NCBI GenBank assembly: GCA_003543135.1
Contig: DPJG01000022.1
Coordinates: 124,001-188,000 of the forward strand
Reading direction: 5' to 3'
Length of the DNA: 64,000 nucleotides
DNA from: Rheinheimera sp.
GTDB taxonomy: Bacteria > Pseudomonadota > Gammaproteobacteria > Enterobacterales > Alteromonadaceae
Shown: positions 28,438-38,038 of the stretch, piece by piece
Position numbering within the stretch: position 1 is the stretch's first letter
Layout of the letters: every line of letters starts with the position of its first letter
Notes under the pieces: model-generated
Told to the model about the DNA's origin: nothing
Database searches by the model: none
The model's input: the letters and a program-made list of their open reading frames with translations, nothing else
Translations under genes and position numbers: made by a program

Positions 28438-29681
28438 AACACAGCCTCACTGAATTTGCGGGCAAAAGCCTGAGCGTTTTCCTGACTGACCCCTGACAAG
28501 GTAAAGTGGCTGATCACCCCTTGCTGCTGATGGTCCAAAGAAGCGGCCAGATACAACACATCAAATAAAGCGGCAAAGTTGCGGTAAGCCCGCACACAAA
28601 AAATAGTTTTGGCGTGTTGGCCATTGGCCTGCTGCACCACCTTGTGCTGACACTCAAAAGGGGTCACATCTTCTTTGCTGGCCTGATTATCGGCATTGGC
28701 ACTACTGATATTCTGCTGATAACGGTTAAAAAACTGCAGTGGATGTAAAGCAGCACCATGTAACCACTCAAACTGCATCTCAATACGGCCAGTGCTGAAC
28801 TGCTGAGACAGGAAAATTTCTTCACCCTGACTACAAAATGCCGCCACTTTTTTCAGCTGATCTTTGCTTTTTTCCACATTGGATTCACCCCAGCAGCGGA
28901 TAAAAGGCACCACTTCGTCCGGCACCTTGCCCGGGCCAAAATCTTTGAGTTGCCAGTTAGCCGCTAAAATTTCACTGAACATTTTTTGCTGACTGTCAAA
29001 CAACTGCTGCGCTATTTGTTTGGGTAAATCGGCATCATTCTGGTGTTGCTGATAACTGGCGAGCAAGCGCTGTAGCGCATCGGCAGGCACCAAAAAACCA
29101 AGCTGATTGCCAGCAGAAGCGACGTTCACCCCCACCACTTTGCCACTGGCATCCACTGTGGGGCCGCCGCTCATGCCGGCATTCACAGCACCGGTAAAAT
29201 GAATACGCGGGTAATAACTGTATTTTTGCAGGCCATTGTAGGTACCAGGCACCAGAATCATGCCCAAATCATGCGGGTTGCCCAGTGAATACAAGGTCGC
29301 GCCTTGCACCGGCTTTTCGGTCTGAATGCTGAACCTGTGCTCTGGCTGATAATCGGTTTGCACCAGCGCCAGATCGTTGACCACATCCACCGCCAACACT
29401 GTTAAAGCGCCTTTCTGCTGATTGACCGCCAGATATTCCAACTGATATTTGTCGGGAAATAACACAGCTTCCGACACCACATGGTAATTGGTGACCAGTA
29501 AATTGGGTTGCTCCAGCACAAAACCGGTGCCAATCGAAGACTTGGCACCCGAGGCTTTTTCCAGCACCCGCACCTGCAATAACGCGGGTTCATAACGGGC
29601 GAATAATTGCTCCGCCGAATCGGCTTGCACCTTCAGAGTGGTGAGCAACAACAAACAACAGCAAAACCAAATCCAGCGCAT
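28428..29681 (-). CDS. Secreted trypsin-like serine protease
   Basis: This 417-residue precursor has a signal peptide (1-20, ending KVQA). The trypsin-fold domain (about 25-220) has a complete triad: His in VTNYHVVS, Asp in VNDLALV and Ser in NAGMSGGPTVD. There is no PDZ domain; instead about 190 residues follow, with several cysteines (IRCWGES, AAFCSQ, ECQH, IFCVRA) that may form disulfides in the periplasm. It overlaps the FHA membrane protein gene by 10 bases. The fold is clear but the substrate is not; it is not DegP-like. Confidence 0.85.
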   Translation of the reverse strand: MRWIWFCCCLLLLTTLKVQADSAEQLFARYEPALLQVRVLEKASGAKSSIGTGFVLEQPNLLVTNYHVVSEAVLFPDKYQLEYLAVNQQKGALTVLAVDVVNDLALVQTDYQPEHRFSIQTEKPVQGATLYSLGNPHDLGMILVPGTYNGLQKYSYYPRIHFTGAVNAGMSGGPTVDASGKVVGVNVASAGNQLGFLVPADALQRLLASYQQHQNDADLPKQIAQQLFDSQQKMFSEILAANWQLKDFGPGKVPDEVVPFIRCWGESNVEKSKDQLKKVAAFCSQGEEIFLSQQFSTGRIEMQFEWLHGAALHPLQFFNRYQQNISSANADNQASKEDVTPFECQHKVVQQANGQHAKTIFCVRAYRNFAALFDVLYLAASLDHQQQGVISHFTLSGVSQENAQAFARKFSEAVLWQ

Positions 29682-29749
29682 AACAGATCCTTGTGAACTC
29701 AGATGCCAGCCTGCATCTGCAACAGCCGAAAACCGGCTGTATTGCCAGG

Positions 29750-30592
29750 TTAATACAATAAACTATACAGCTTACGCCGGTAAGTTGCGGTCAGGGCATC
29801 CCCTTTGGGTTGCACCGCCAGCATATCCAGCATCAGTTTTTTACTTTCGCCAAAATTTAAATCCTGTTGCAGAATTTTATACAACAGCGCCAGCGCATCA
29901 GCCACTCTGTTGGCTTGCTGATACTGCACCGCCAGCTGCTGACACAACAATAAATTATCCGGCTCTGTTGCCAGCTGCTGTTCCAGCGCGCGGATCTCCG
30001 GGCTGTCGGCTGCTTGCTCGGCCAATTCGATTAATGCCAGCACCTGCTGATACAAGCCATCCTGATCGGCCAGCAGCACAGTACCCAGCAGCTGTTTGGT
30101 TTCATCAATTTTGCCAAGTGAAGCAGCGCAATACGCCAGCATTTTGCGGATATCCGCCCGCTCCGGTGCCATTTGCTGCGCCTGAGCTAACAGCGGATAA
30201 GCCTCGGCCCACTGCTGCGCTGCCAGCAGCGGCTCTGCCTGTTGTAACAACAAGTCGTCTGCTTTGGGCAAATAAGGCTGCAAGCGCTGACGGATTTGCG
30301 CTTCGTTTTCAGCACCGGCAAAACCGTCCACCGGTTGGCCATTTTGAATAAAAAGCGTGGTTGGCACACTGCGTACGCCAAATTGCATCGCCAGTTCCTG
30401 CTCCAGATCACAGTTGACTGTGGCCAGCACTAATTGTTCCGGATAAGCAGTGCTGATCGCCGACAGCACCTGCAACAACATTTTGCTTTGTTCAGCACGT
30501 TCAGACCAGAACGCAAAAATCACCAGTTTTTGTTGGGATAAAGCCAATAAATCCCGCACGTTTTCAAAACCAGCCGCAACCTGATTCACCAA
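29750..30592 (-). CDS. cnoX: CnoX/YbbN-like chaperedoxin
   Basis: This 280-residue protein has a thioredoxin-fold domain (about 5-110) and a TPR-rich C-terminal half (about 115-275), the layout of CnoX. The family protects proteins during bleach or heat stress and hands them to GroEL. The active-site region reads FWSERAEQSKML, so both positions of the thioredoxin CxxC are non-cysteine; E. coli keeps Cys at the second. Cys61 in TVNCDLE matches the E. coli Cys63 position. The frame opens with a GTG at 30592, and an in-frame alternative downstream cannot be excluded. A short hairpin (29722-29740) follows the gene. Confidence 0.88.
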   Translation of the reverse strand: MVNQVAAGFENVRDLLALSQQKLVIFAFWSERAEQSKMLLQVLSAISTAYPEQLVLATVNCDLEQELAMQFGVRSVPTTLFIQNGQPVDGFAGAENEAQIRQRLQPYLPKADDLLLQQAEPLLAAQQWAEAYPLLAQAQQMAPERADIRKMLAYCAASLGKIDETKQLLGTVLLADQDGLYQQVLALIELAEQAADSPEIRALEQQLATEPDNLLLCQQLAVQYQQANRVADALALLYKILQQDLNFGESKKLMLDMLAVQPKGDALTATYRRKLYSLLY

Positions 30593-30993
30593 GACAACAC
30601 CTGTAACTGAATTAACTTATTGATTTAATACTATGTGGTCAGGCCGGTGTTTTTGCAAGGCACAGCCTTGCCGTTGCCGTAATTGTCGGCAACGGCCGGA
30701 AAATATGCCGCCAACAGCGGCAAAAGCCAAAAAAGAAGTCGACAAAGCCTGAGTTTTTCCCTTAGAGTAACGCCCTGACGAGCCTGCAAAATGAACTTCT
30801 GAGCACAGAAGTCACCACTAAAAATCAGGGCCGTAGTTTGAACTATTTGTTGCCAGTGCCTTACGCTGCCAACCTGTCCACGTAGCAAAAGAATTTCTTG
30901 TTTCGACAAGACCCAACCGGAACTGCGCCCGTGTTTTTTCACCACAGCCGCAGTGCCGATATTTTTGCATACGCAAACTATGAGACCTGAGTC
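30593..30993. promoter_or_regulatory. Divergent control region between cnoX and ilvI with two adjacent hairpins
   Basis: This gene-free 400-base stretch separates divergent cnoX and ilvI. Two neighbouring perfect inverted repeats lie closer to cnoX: GCAAGGC/GCCTTGC (30655-30671, loop ACA) and GCCGTTGCCG/CGGCAACGGC (30670-30696, loop TAATTGT). Neither is followed by a U-run on either strand, so they look like regulatory structures rather than terminators. I found no leader peptide rich in Leu, Ile or Val codons before ilvI. A 126-codon minus-strand frame crosses the area but has no supported start. Confidence 0.5.
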
Positions 30994-32742
30994 ATGAGCC
31001 AACAAAACCAACCAGAAATGCTGTCTGGCGGTGCCATGTTAGTTCGCGCCCTGCACGATGAGGGCGTGGAATACGTTTATGGTTACCCCGGCGGCGCCGT
31101 GTTACATATCTATGATGCGCTGTTTCAGCAAAATGATGTGAAGCATGTGCTGGTCCGCCACGAACAAGCTGCAACCCATATGGCGGACGCATATGCCCGT
31201 GCCAGCGGCAAAGCTGGCGTCGTGCTCGTCACTTCAGGCCCTGGCGCCACCAATGCGGTCACCGGCATTGCCACTGCTTATATGGATTCTATTCCGATGG
31301 TGGTGATTTGTGGTCAGGTGATGAGCCACCTGATTGGCGACGACGCTTTCCAGGAAACCGATATGCTCGGTATTTCCCGCCCTATTGTGAAACACAATAT
31401 GTCGGTCAGGAACCCGGCTGATATACCGGAAATGGTGAAAAAGGCCTTTTATATCGCCCAAAGTGGCCGGCCTGGCCCCGTGGTATTGGATATCCCAAAA
31501 GATATGACCATGCCCAATCAGAAATTTCCGTATTCTTATCCTAAAGATATCAAGCTGCGCTCTTATAACCCCAATGCCAAAGGCCATCCGGGGCAAATTA
31601 AAAAGGCGCTGCAAACCTTATTGGCCGCCAAAAGGCCGGTACTTTATTCAGGCGGCGGGGTGATTTTAGGCCGCGCCTCTGAAGAGCTGACTGAGCTTGC
31701 CAGAAGGTTAAACTTACCTGTCACCAATACCCTGATGGGACTGGGCGCTTATCCGGCGTCGGACAAACAATTTATCGGCATGCTGGGTATGCACGGCAGC
31801 TATGAAGCCAACCAGGCCATGCATCATGCCGATGTGATTTTTGCTGTGGGCGCCCGTTTTGATGACAGGGTCACCAACGCCACCAAAAAATTCTGCCCCA
31901 ACGCCACTATTATTCACATCGATATAGACCCGGCCAGTATTTCCAAAACAGTTAACGCCCATGTGCCTATAGTGGGTTTGGTTAAACCTGTGTTGCAGGA
32001 AATGCTCAGCCAGCTGGACAAACAGGACAGCAAATCTCAGGCACAGCTGGACCAAACAGCGCTCAACCAGTGGTGGCAGCAAATTCAGCAATGGCGTGAA
32101 GTGCATGGCGGCCGTTATGAGCAGCGCTCCGATCTGCTGAAACCTCAGGCGGTGATTGAAGCCGTGCACCGTCATACCAAAGGTGAAGCTTATGTCACTT
32201 CCGATGTGGGCCAGCACCAGATGTTTGCGGCGCAGTATTACAAGTTTGATAAACCCAACCGCTGGATCAACTCTGGTGGCCTTGGCACCATGGGTTTTGG
32301 TTTGCCGGCCGCTATGGGCGTGAAACTGCATTACCCGGACGCTGAAGTGGTCTGTGTCACAGGTGAAGGTTCCATTCAGATGAATATTCAGGAGCTGTCG
32401 ACCTGCAAACAATATGGCCTTGGCGTCAAAATCATCAACCTGAACAACGGTTATCTGGGCATGGTGAAGCAGTGGCAGGATATGAACTACGACTCACGTT
32501 ATTCCAGTTCATACATGGATTCGCTGCCGGACTTTGTCAAGCTGGCCGAAGCTTATGGCCATATTGGTATCCGCGTCACCAGTCCGGAAGAGTTAGAACC
32601 AGCGCTGGAGCGGGCTTTTGCCTTAAAAGACCGGCTGGTGTTTCTGGATATTCATATTGATCCCAAAGAACATGTGTACCCGATGCAGGTGCCGGGTGGC
32701 GCCATGAATGACATGTTCTTAAGCAAAACGGAGCGGACTTAA
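30994..32742 (+). CDS. ilvI: Acetolactate synthase large (catalytic) subunit
   Basis: This 582-residue ThDP-, Mg- and FAD-dependent enzyme makes acetolactate or acetohydroxybutyrate, the first common step of valine, leucine and isoleucine synthesis. Motifs are the N-terminal [34 protein letters not shown] (catalytic Glu), [13 protein letters not shown], and the C-terminal ThDP site [20 protein letters not shown] with [14 protein letters not shown]. Length fits IlvI (574). It lies 1 base before ilvH. The products feed leuABCD found elsewhere in the window. Confidence 0.96.
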   Translation: MSQQNQPEMLSGGAMLVRALHDEGVEYVYGYPGGAVLHIYDALFQQNDVKHVLVRHEQAATHMADAYARASGKAGVVLVTSGPGATNAVTGIATAYMDSIPMVVICGQVMSHLIGDDAFQETDMLGISRPIVKHNMSVRNPADIPEMVKKAFYIAQSGRPGPVVLDIPKDMTMPNQKFPYSYPKDIKLRSYNPNAKGHPGQIKKALQTLLAAKRPVLYSGGGVILGRASEELTELARRLNLPVTNTLMGLGAYPASDKQFIGMLGMHGSYEANQAMHHADVIFAVGARFDDRVTNATKKFCPNATIIHIDIDPASISKTVNAHVPIVGLVKPVLQEMLSQLDKQDSKSQAQLDQTALNQWWQQIQQWREVHGGRYEQRSDLLKPQAVIEAVHRHTKGEAYVTSDVGQHQMFAAQYYKFDKPNRWINSGGLGTMGFGLPAAMGVKLHYPDAEVVCVTGEGSIQMNIQELSTCKQYGLGVKIINLNNGYLGMVKQWQDMNYDSRYSSSYMDSLPDFVKLAEAYGHIGIRVTSPEELEPALERAFALKDRLVFLDIHIDPKEHVYPMQVPGGAMNDMFLSKTERT

Positions 32743-32743
32743 C

Positions 32744-33235
32744 ATGCGGCACATTATTGCAGTTCTGCTGGAAAACGAGTCCGGCGCCCTGGCCCGTGTG
32801 GTGGGTTTGTTTGCCCAGCGGGGTTATAACATTGATTCGTTAACAGTGGCTGCCACTGAAGACCCAACCATGTCACGCCTGACCTTGGTCACGCGCGGTG
32901 ACGACCAGGTCATAGAACAAATCACCAAACAGCTGCATAAGCTGATTGAAGTGGTCAAGCTGGTGGACTTAAGCGAAAGCGCCCATATCGAACGGGAGCT
33001 GATGATGGTGAAGGTGAAAGCCAGCGGCGAACAGCGGGAAGAAGTCAAACGTTGTGCCGATATCTTCCGCGGCCAGATCATCGACGTATCGCCCACCACT
33101 TATACCATTCAGGTAGTGGGGACCAGTGACAAACTGGAAGCTTTTATTGAAGCCATGCGCAACACCCAGATCCTGGAAGTGGTACGTACCGGCGTTTCGG
33201 GTATTTCCAGAGGCGAAAAAGCGCTGGCCCTCTGA
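32744..33235 (+). CDS. ilvH: Acetolactate synthase small (regulatory) subunit
   Basis: This 163-residue regulatory subunit is identical in length to E. coli IlvH. The N-terminal ACT domain reads RHIIAVLLENESGALARVVG then LFAQRGYNIDSLTVA, with the valine-binding loop of the family. The C-terminal domain contains VKRCADIFRGQIIDVSPTTY and ends SGISRGEKALAL. It activates the large subunit and confers valine feedback inhibition. It directly follows ilvI and is closed by a terminator. Confidence 0.96.
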   Translation: MRHIIAVLLENESGALARVVGLFAQRGYNIDSLTVAATEDPTMSRLTLVTRGDDQVIEQITKQLHKLIEVVKLVDLSESAHIERELMMVKVKASGEQREEVKRCADIFRGQIIDVSPTTYTIQVVGTSDKLEAFIEAMRNTQILEVVRTGVSGISRGEKALAL

Positions 33236-33268
33236 AACCGGGCACTCTCACAAGGGTAACAACAACCA

Positions 33269-33299
33269 GGGGCGCTGCTAATAGCGGCGCCCCTTTTTT
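33269..33299 (+). terminator. ilvIH terminator
   Basis: GGGGCGC (33269-33275) pairs with GCGCCCC (33287-33293), followed by TTTTTT. It lies 34 bases after the ilvH stop and before the convergent antiporter gene. Confidence 0.88.
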
Positions 33300-33317
33300 A
33301 TGTTGTATCAAATGAAC

Positions 33318-34616
33318 TCAGCCCGCTTTCAGCGCTGTTGGATTGATATCCTGCTCTGCGGTTTGGGGCGCTGTTTTGGCCATATGCCGGCCGTACACCA
33401 GCTGAAATAATGGGGTGGCCATTAAGGTGGTGACTATCGCCATTAACACCATAATGGAAAATAATCCCTGCTGGATCACGCCATAACTCAACGCAATATT
33501 AATAATAATCAGCTCCATCAAGCCACGGGAGTTCATTAAAGCGCCCACTGCCATTGCAGTGCGGTTATCGGCTCCGCCAATACGCGCGGCAGCCCAACAG
33601 GCCACGCCTTTGGCAAAAATAGACGCCGCCAGAATAATCAGTGCTGTCGAAAACACCTGCCAGGAGCCCAGCACATCAAGCTTGGTTTTTAAACCTGAAT
33701 AAGTAAAAAACATCGGCAACAGCAAAAAAACAGTGATGTTGCTTAAACGGGCGCTGACCATTTCAGTCATTTTGCCCCTGGGCATCGCAATACCCAATAA
33801 AAAACCACCAAACACAGCGTGCAGGCCCACCCACTCCATGGCATAAGCTGACAGCGCCCACAGCAGCAGCACCAGCAAAAACACCGGCTGAGTTAACACT
33901 CCGGTGTGCTCGACCTTGTCGGCCAGCGGCTGCAACCAGCCACGGACTTTGGTCAGCATCAAAGAAGCGTAAATGGCTCCACCCAGCACAGCCTTGATGG
34001 CCAGCAAAGCCCCCCCACCAAAACTGGCCAGGACCACAGCAAGCACTATCCAGGCCGCAGCATCATCAATAGCACCGGCAGCCAGCGCAAGGGTGCCTAA
34101 AGCAGTGCCTGCCAGTTTACGTTCATAAATAATGCGCGCCAACATTGGAAAAGCGGTAATGGCAATAGCAGCGCCCATAAAAAGTGCGGCATTGGTGTAG
34201 GAAATGTTGGCGGCGAATAAACCGGGTTGCTCCAGCAGCCATACACACAATAAAGCACCCACAATAAATGGCACTATCATGCCAGCAAGCGAAACCCCGA
34301 CAGCACTGCGGGCTTGTTGTTTGAATAACCGGATATTAAATTCCAGCCCAACCAGAAACATATAAAGGCCAACACCAATTTGGGCACCTATGTACAAAAT
34401 GGGCATAGTGTCGGCGACAAAAATACCTTGTTGCAGCTCTGGCCAAAACAAACCAAATAACGAAGGCCCAAGCACCACACCGGCAATCATTTCACCCACT
34501 ACACGGGGCTGGCCGATAAATTTAGCTAAATAACCAAAGAGTTGTGCGGCCAGTAAAATGACCACTAACTGCTGGAGAAAGGCCCAGGCCAACTCGGGAT
34601 TTGTCATAGATATCAC
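33318..34616 (-). CDS. CPA2-type cation/proton antiporter
   Basis: This 432-residue membrane protein has about 12-13 hydrophobic segments. Family features are GQPRVVGEMIAGVVLGPSLF near the N-terminus, VGLEFNIRLF, the substrate-site motif GAIDDAAAW (paired Asp residues) and MNSRGLMELIIIN. It lacks the C-terminal TrkA-N (RCK) domain of KefB/KefC and ends in a short tail, so it is a transporter core only. Na+ or K+ specificity cannot be told. It is transcribed alone, convergent with ilvIH. Confidence 0.87.
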   Translation of the reverse strand: MISMTNPELAWAFLQQLVVILLAAQLFGYLAKFIGQPRVVGEMIAGVVLGPSLFGLFWPELQQGIFVADTMPILYIGAQIGVGLYMFLVGLEFNIRLFKQQARSAVGVSLAGMIVPFIVGALLCVWLLEQPGLFAANISYTNAALFMGAAIAITAFPMLARIIYERKLAGTALGTLALAAGAIDDAAAWIVLAVVLASFGGGALLAIKAVLGGAIYASLMLTKVRGWLQPLADKVEHTGVLTQPVFLLVLLLWALSAYAMEWVGLHAVFGGFLLGIAMPRGKMTEMVSARLSNITVFLLLPMFFTYSGLKTKLDVLGSWQVFSTALIILAASIFAKGVACWAAARIGGADNRTAMAVGALMNSRGLMELIIINIALSYGVIQQGLFSIMVLMAIVTTLMATPLFQLVYGRHMAKTAPQTAEQDINPTALKAG

Positions 34617-34871
34617 TCGCTATTGCTGTTGTTTTATAAGGCAATGCAGGACTGAGGGTTGTTATACCGAAAGACCGGGCGCTGGCCCGCTTCACCGCCG
34701 GCTTCAGCCGGTCTGTGTTGTTATCACAGCAACATAACGCTGCGCCAAAGCCATAGCAAGCACTTTATCAACGGCGGTATTTGGCGTGATGACAGGCTAT
34801 TTATCGGCTCTGCGCCTAGGCAATACGGGGCATTTCTGGCATGCTGCAGCTTTTGCATACGGAATATACTG

Positions 34872-35144
34872 ATGTCAAATCAAGAGTCTGAACAGGTTGA
34901 TCAAAGCCTGCTGTTTGAAGTGATTGAAAACCAGCTGGCTGACGCTTACCCGGCCAAAGTCAAAGCCACTTTAATGCGCCTGCGCATGACTGGTCATAGC
35001 CAGGAAGAAGCGATGGAATTGATTGCCTGCGCCCTGGCACCGGAAATGCTGGCCGTGGTTGAACAGCAACAACAGTTTAATCTGGCCCGTTATGAACAAC
35101 ATCTGGATCTGCTGCCGGAAACACCCTGGCTGGAATCCGAATAA
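34872..35144 (+). CDS. Conserved-looking small cytosolic protein, unknown
   Basis: The ATG at 34872 gives a 90-residue acidic protein; the frame extends 71 codons upstream, but that part looks non-coding. The protein reads as mostly helical, with FEVIENQLADAYPAKVKATL and MRLRMTGHSQEEAMELIACA as notable stretches, and ends WLESE. I do not recognise a family. It precedes the Sel1-repeat lipoprotein gene by 37 bases on the same strand, so the two may be co-transcribed. Confidence 0.72.
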   Translation: MSNQESEQVDQSLLFEVIENQLADAYPAKVKATLMRLRMTGHSQEEAMELIACALAPEMLAVVEQQQQFNLARYEQHLDLLPETPWLESE

Positions 35145-35181
35145 CCACTTTTGTTGTTGCTAAATAACAGGGAAGCATCTT

Positions 35182-37080
35182 GTGATATTGCGTCTGATAA
35201 GCCTGTGTTGTTGCCTCTGGTTGTTGTCTGGCTGTCAGAGCAAAGCCACTACGCCAACTGCAGCACAGTTATATCTGCAGACTATCAATAACTTGCCTGC
35301 CGCCGAACAACTGCCGCCTTATGCCACCTTGTATCAGAGTTATCTGCAAAGCGCTGAAGTGGCCAATACTGCATCTGCCTGGAATAAATGGCAAAAGCAG
35401 GCTGCAACTAAACAATGTCAGCAGCTCAACTGGCAACAAGGGCAAAAAGACAATTTCTGGACTCTGGCGTTTTATCGTCATGCCATTCAGTGTTTTAGCG
35501 AACAGCCAGATAAAGCTCAGTTAAAACATTGGCATAGTTATCTGAACTATCTGCGCAGCGGTATTTTGCAAAGCGGTCATGGCAAAACCGCTTATGGTGC
35601 TTATCAAATCAATCTGTATCAGGACGGCCACGATTTGGTGCAACTGCTCGGAATGCAGGTGCTGGATTATTATGCCGAACTTTCCGCCAGCAACAACGCC
35701 CTGCATTATGTGCTGCAGGTCTACGACAACAACGAGCAGAAATTTAAAGCTATTTATCTGGAAAATCAGCGTTATCTGCATGCATTGGATCAAATCCCTT
35801 TCCCTTTTACCGGCCTGGTTGACGGCTGGAGCCGGCAGATGCAACCGGAATACACTAAAACCAATTCAGTGTTGCTGGTGCCTGTGGCGATGATGCTGCA
35901 GCAAAAAGGCGATACAGCACAGGCGGCCAGTCTTTATCTGCAAGGCATCGGCCAGGGTTCGCATCAGGCGGCGGTCAAACTGGCCGAACTTTGTTATCAG
36001 GTGGAACTGACGCTTAGCAAAAACCAATGTCACCAATGGTTACTGGCTGCTGCCGACGATGACTATGTGCCGGCGCTGCAATTTTTGCTGTTCCTGCATC
36101 AAAGTGGCCGGCTTGGCAAAGTGGATGAAAGCAATATCAGGTTGCAACGCGCGCAAATCAACGAGCTGGCCGGTGCTGGTCAGGCGGAGTTACAGCTGTC
36201 GCGTTATTATTTTGGTAATAAATTTGGCAAGTCCGACCCGGCGCAAGGTGATTTCTGGTTAAAAGAAGCAGCTGCCGCCGGCTTGCAGGACGCCAGGGCT
36301 TTTTATCTGTTGTCGCAGCTGGAACAACACCCACAGCAACAGGCTACTCTGGCGGCACAATTAAAACCTTTGGCCGATCAAGGCAATAGTGTTGCCGCTT
36401 ATCTTTATGCATCACAACTGATGCAGGAAAACCCATTGCCTGCCAAAGTACCGGCGGCCGAAGCGTATTTGCTGCAAGCCAGTAAAAACTGGCATCCGGA
36501 AGCGCTTTATCTGCTTGGTTATGGTTATGAAGAAGCAGTGTTTGGCGAAGCCAACTCCAAACTGGCACTGCATTATTATCAACTGGCTGCAGAGCGTTTT
36601 TTTAGCAGAGCTATGTTAAGGCTCGGCACTTTGTACCGTGATGGTCAATTGCTGCCCAAAAACAGCGAAATGGCCAACCGCTGGTTTATGTTGTGCAGCA
36701 AACAAGGCAATGTGGCCTGCGCTTTTAATGCCGGTCTGATGTTTGATGATGGTGAAGGTGTTAGCCAGGACGCCAAAACTGCCGCGCATTTTTACCAGTA
36801 TGCCGCCGCCGAAGGTTATACCCCGGCCAAAAACCGGTTGGCCCTGTTGTATCTGTTTGGCAAAGGGGTGAAGGAAGACACAGCCAAAGCTTTGGCATTA
36901 TTGACTGAAGCGGCTGCTGCCGGCAGCAACAGCGCTAACTACTACCTCGGACTGCTGTATTTTGAAGGCAAAGTCGTACCCCGCGATTTTGCCAAAGCCA
37001 AATTGTATTTTGAGCAGGCAGGCGAACACCCCAACGCTATCCGCTACCTGCAAAACTGGCAACAACTGACAGAGCAATAG
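35182..37080 (+). CDS. Sel1-repeat lipoprotein
   Basis: This 632-residue precursor starts at GTG (35182) with GGAAG upstream. The lipoprotein signal ends WLLSGC (Cys18). The N-terminal half is helical without a recognised domain. From about residue 240 there are repeated Sel1-like units of about 36 residues: ALHYYQLAAERFFSRAMLRL then GTLYRDGQ, NAGLMFDDGEGVSQD, RLALLYLFGKGVKED and YLGLLYFEGKVVPRD. Sel1 repeats are protein-binding scaffolds, often at the envelope. The partner is unknown. It probably forms a unit with the 90-residue gene upstream. Confidence 0.88.
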   Translation: MILRLISLCCCLWLLSGCQSKATTPTAAQLYLQTINNLPAAEQLPPYATLYQSYLQSAEVANTASAWNKWQKQAATKQCQQLNWQQGQKDNFWTLAFYRHAIQCFSEQPDKAQLKHWHSYLNYLRSGILQSGHGKTAYGAYQINLYQDGHDLVQLLGMQVLDYYAELSASNNALHYVLQVYDNNEQKFKAIYLENQRYLHALDQIPFPFTGLVDGWSRQMQPEYTKTNSVLLVPVAMMLQQKGDTAQAASLYLQGIGQGSHQAAVKLAELCYQVELTLSKNQCHQWLLAAADDDYVPALQFLLFLHQSGRLGKVDESNIRLQRAQINELAGAGQAELQLSRYYFGNKFGKSDPAQGDFWLKEAAAAGLQDARAFYLLSQLEQHPQQQATLAAQLKPLADQGNSVAAYLYASQLMQENPLPAKVPAAEAYLLQASKNWHPEALYLLGYGYEEAVFGEANSKLALHYYQLAAERFFSRAMLRLGTLYRDGQLLPKNSEMANRWFMLCSKQGNVACAFNAGLMFDDGEGVSQDAKTAAHFYQYAAAEGYTPAKNRLALLYLFGKGVKEDTAKALALLTEAAAAGSNSANYYLGLLYFEGKVVPRDFAKAKLYFEQAGEHPNAIRYLQNWQQLTEQ

Positions 37081-37224
37081 TTCAGGCCTTCAGCGGTGAC
37101 TATTTAATAACCAGTTGTTTTACAATGATCTGTATTCAATTAGTGACTAAATGTAATGGCGCTGGCATCTGCACTCAGCCGTCGTATAAGCTGCGGCTGA
37201 TATTCAAATCCGGAGTAACCCCCA

Positions 37225-38007
37225 ATGCAGAAAAAAACCGCCCCAGTGCTGGCTAGCCTGGCCACCGCCCTGTTGTTTATTTGTGCGCCAGTCAGCGCGA
37301 CAGTGGTGCTGGTGAAAACCAGTCTGGGTAATTTTGAAGTGAACCTGTTTGATCAAACCACCCCAGCCACAGTGAATAATTTCCTGGCTTATGTCAAAAA
37401 CGGCAGTTACCAGAACACTGTATTTCACCGTAGCGTCAAAGGTTTTGTATTACAGGGTGGTGGTTTTCGCTTCAGTGGTGACAACAACGCCCCTTTTGTT
37501 GCAGTTCCGCAGCTGGCTGCCATTACCAACGAACCTAAGTTATCCAATGTTCGCGGCACTATTGCGATGGCAAAAGTCAGTGGCAACCCGAATAGCGCAA
37601 CCAATCAGTGGTTTATTAATTTAAGCGACAACAGCGCCAATCTGGATCTGCAAAACGGTGGTTTTACCGTTTTTGGTCAAGTGACAGGCACTGGTATGGA
37701 AATTATTGATTCCATCAGCAACTTACCGAACAACCTTAATACCAATTACCCGGAAGTACCGCTGCGTAACTACACCGCAGCCGACGGCACCGCCAAAACG
37801 CCGGTCACCAGCAATAACCTGGTGATGATTGAAAGCATTACCGTGATTAATGCTGAAGTGAATACCGCTTCGGGCCTGAATCCCAAAACCAACACACTGA
37901 TCACCAGTACGCCGGCCAGCGGTAGTGGTGGTTCCTCAGGTGGCAGCCTTGGCTGGTTCAGTTTGCTGGCTGGCGCCTTACTGGTTTGGCGTCGCCGCAG
38001 CTGCTAA
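37225..38007 (+). CDS. Cyclophilin-type peptidyl-prolyl isomerase with GlyGly-CTERM tail
   Basis: This 260-residue precursor has a signal peptide (about 1-25, ending PVSA). The cyclophilin domain (about 26-205) has VFHRSVKGFVLQGGGF, GTIAMAKVSGNPNSATNQWF and NGGFTVFGQV. The C-terminus has a Gly/Ser run (GSGGSSGGS), a hydrophobic segment (LGWFSLLAGALLVW) and a basic end RRRSC, matching the GlyGly-CTERM signal processed by rhombosortase. The foldase is therefore likely routed to the surface or secreted through type II secretion. It has its own terminator. Confidence 0.9.
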   Translation: MQKKTAPVLASLATALLFICAPVSATVVLVKTSLGNFEVNLFDQTTPATVNNFLAYVKNGSYQNTVFHRSVKGFVLQGGGFRFSGDNNAPFVAVPQLAAITNEPKLSNVRGTIAMAKVSGNPNSATNQWFINLSDNSANLDLQNGGFTVFGQVTGTGMEIIDSISNLPNNLNTNYPEVPLRNYTAADGTAKTPVTSNNLVMIESITVINAEVNTASGLNPKTNTLITSTPASGSGGSSGGSLGWFSLLAGALLVWRRRSC

Positions 38008-38038
38008 GTCCGTCAAAAACCCAGTACTCAAAAACATT

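Noticed and set aside
29638-30351. 237-codon plus-strand frame opposite cnoX
   Set aside because: It is antisense to a recognisable thioredoxin/TPR protein, is rich in Pro, Ala and His as expected for such a shadow, and has no ribosome site.
30631-31011. 126-codon minus-strand frame upstream of cnoX with a signal-peptide-like stretch near its end
   Set aside because: It begins inside ilvI on the other strand, has no ribosome site or start near the hydrophobic part, and reads through two perfect hairpins.
31714-32412. 232-codon minus-strand frame inside ilvI
   Set aside because: It lies wholly antisense to acetolactate synthase motifs and resembles no family.
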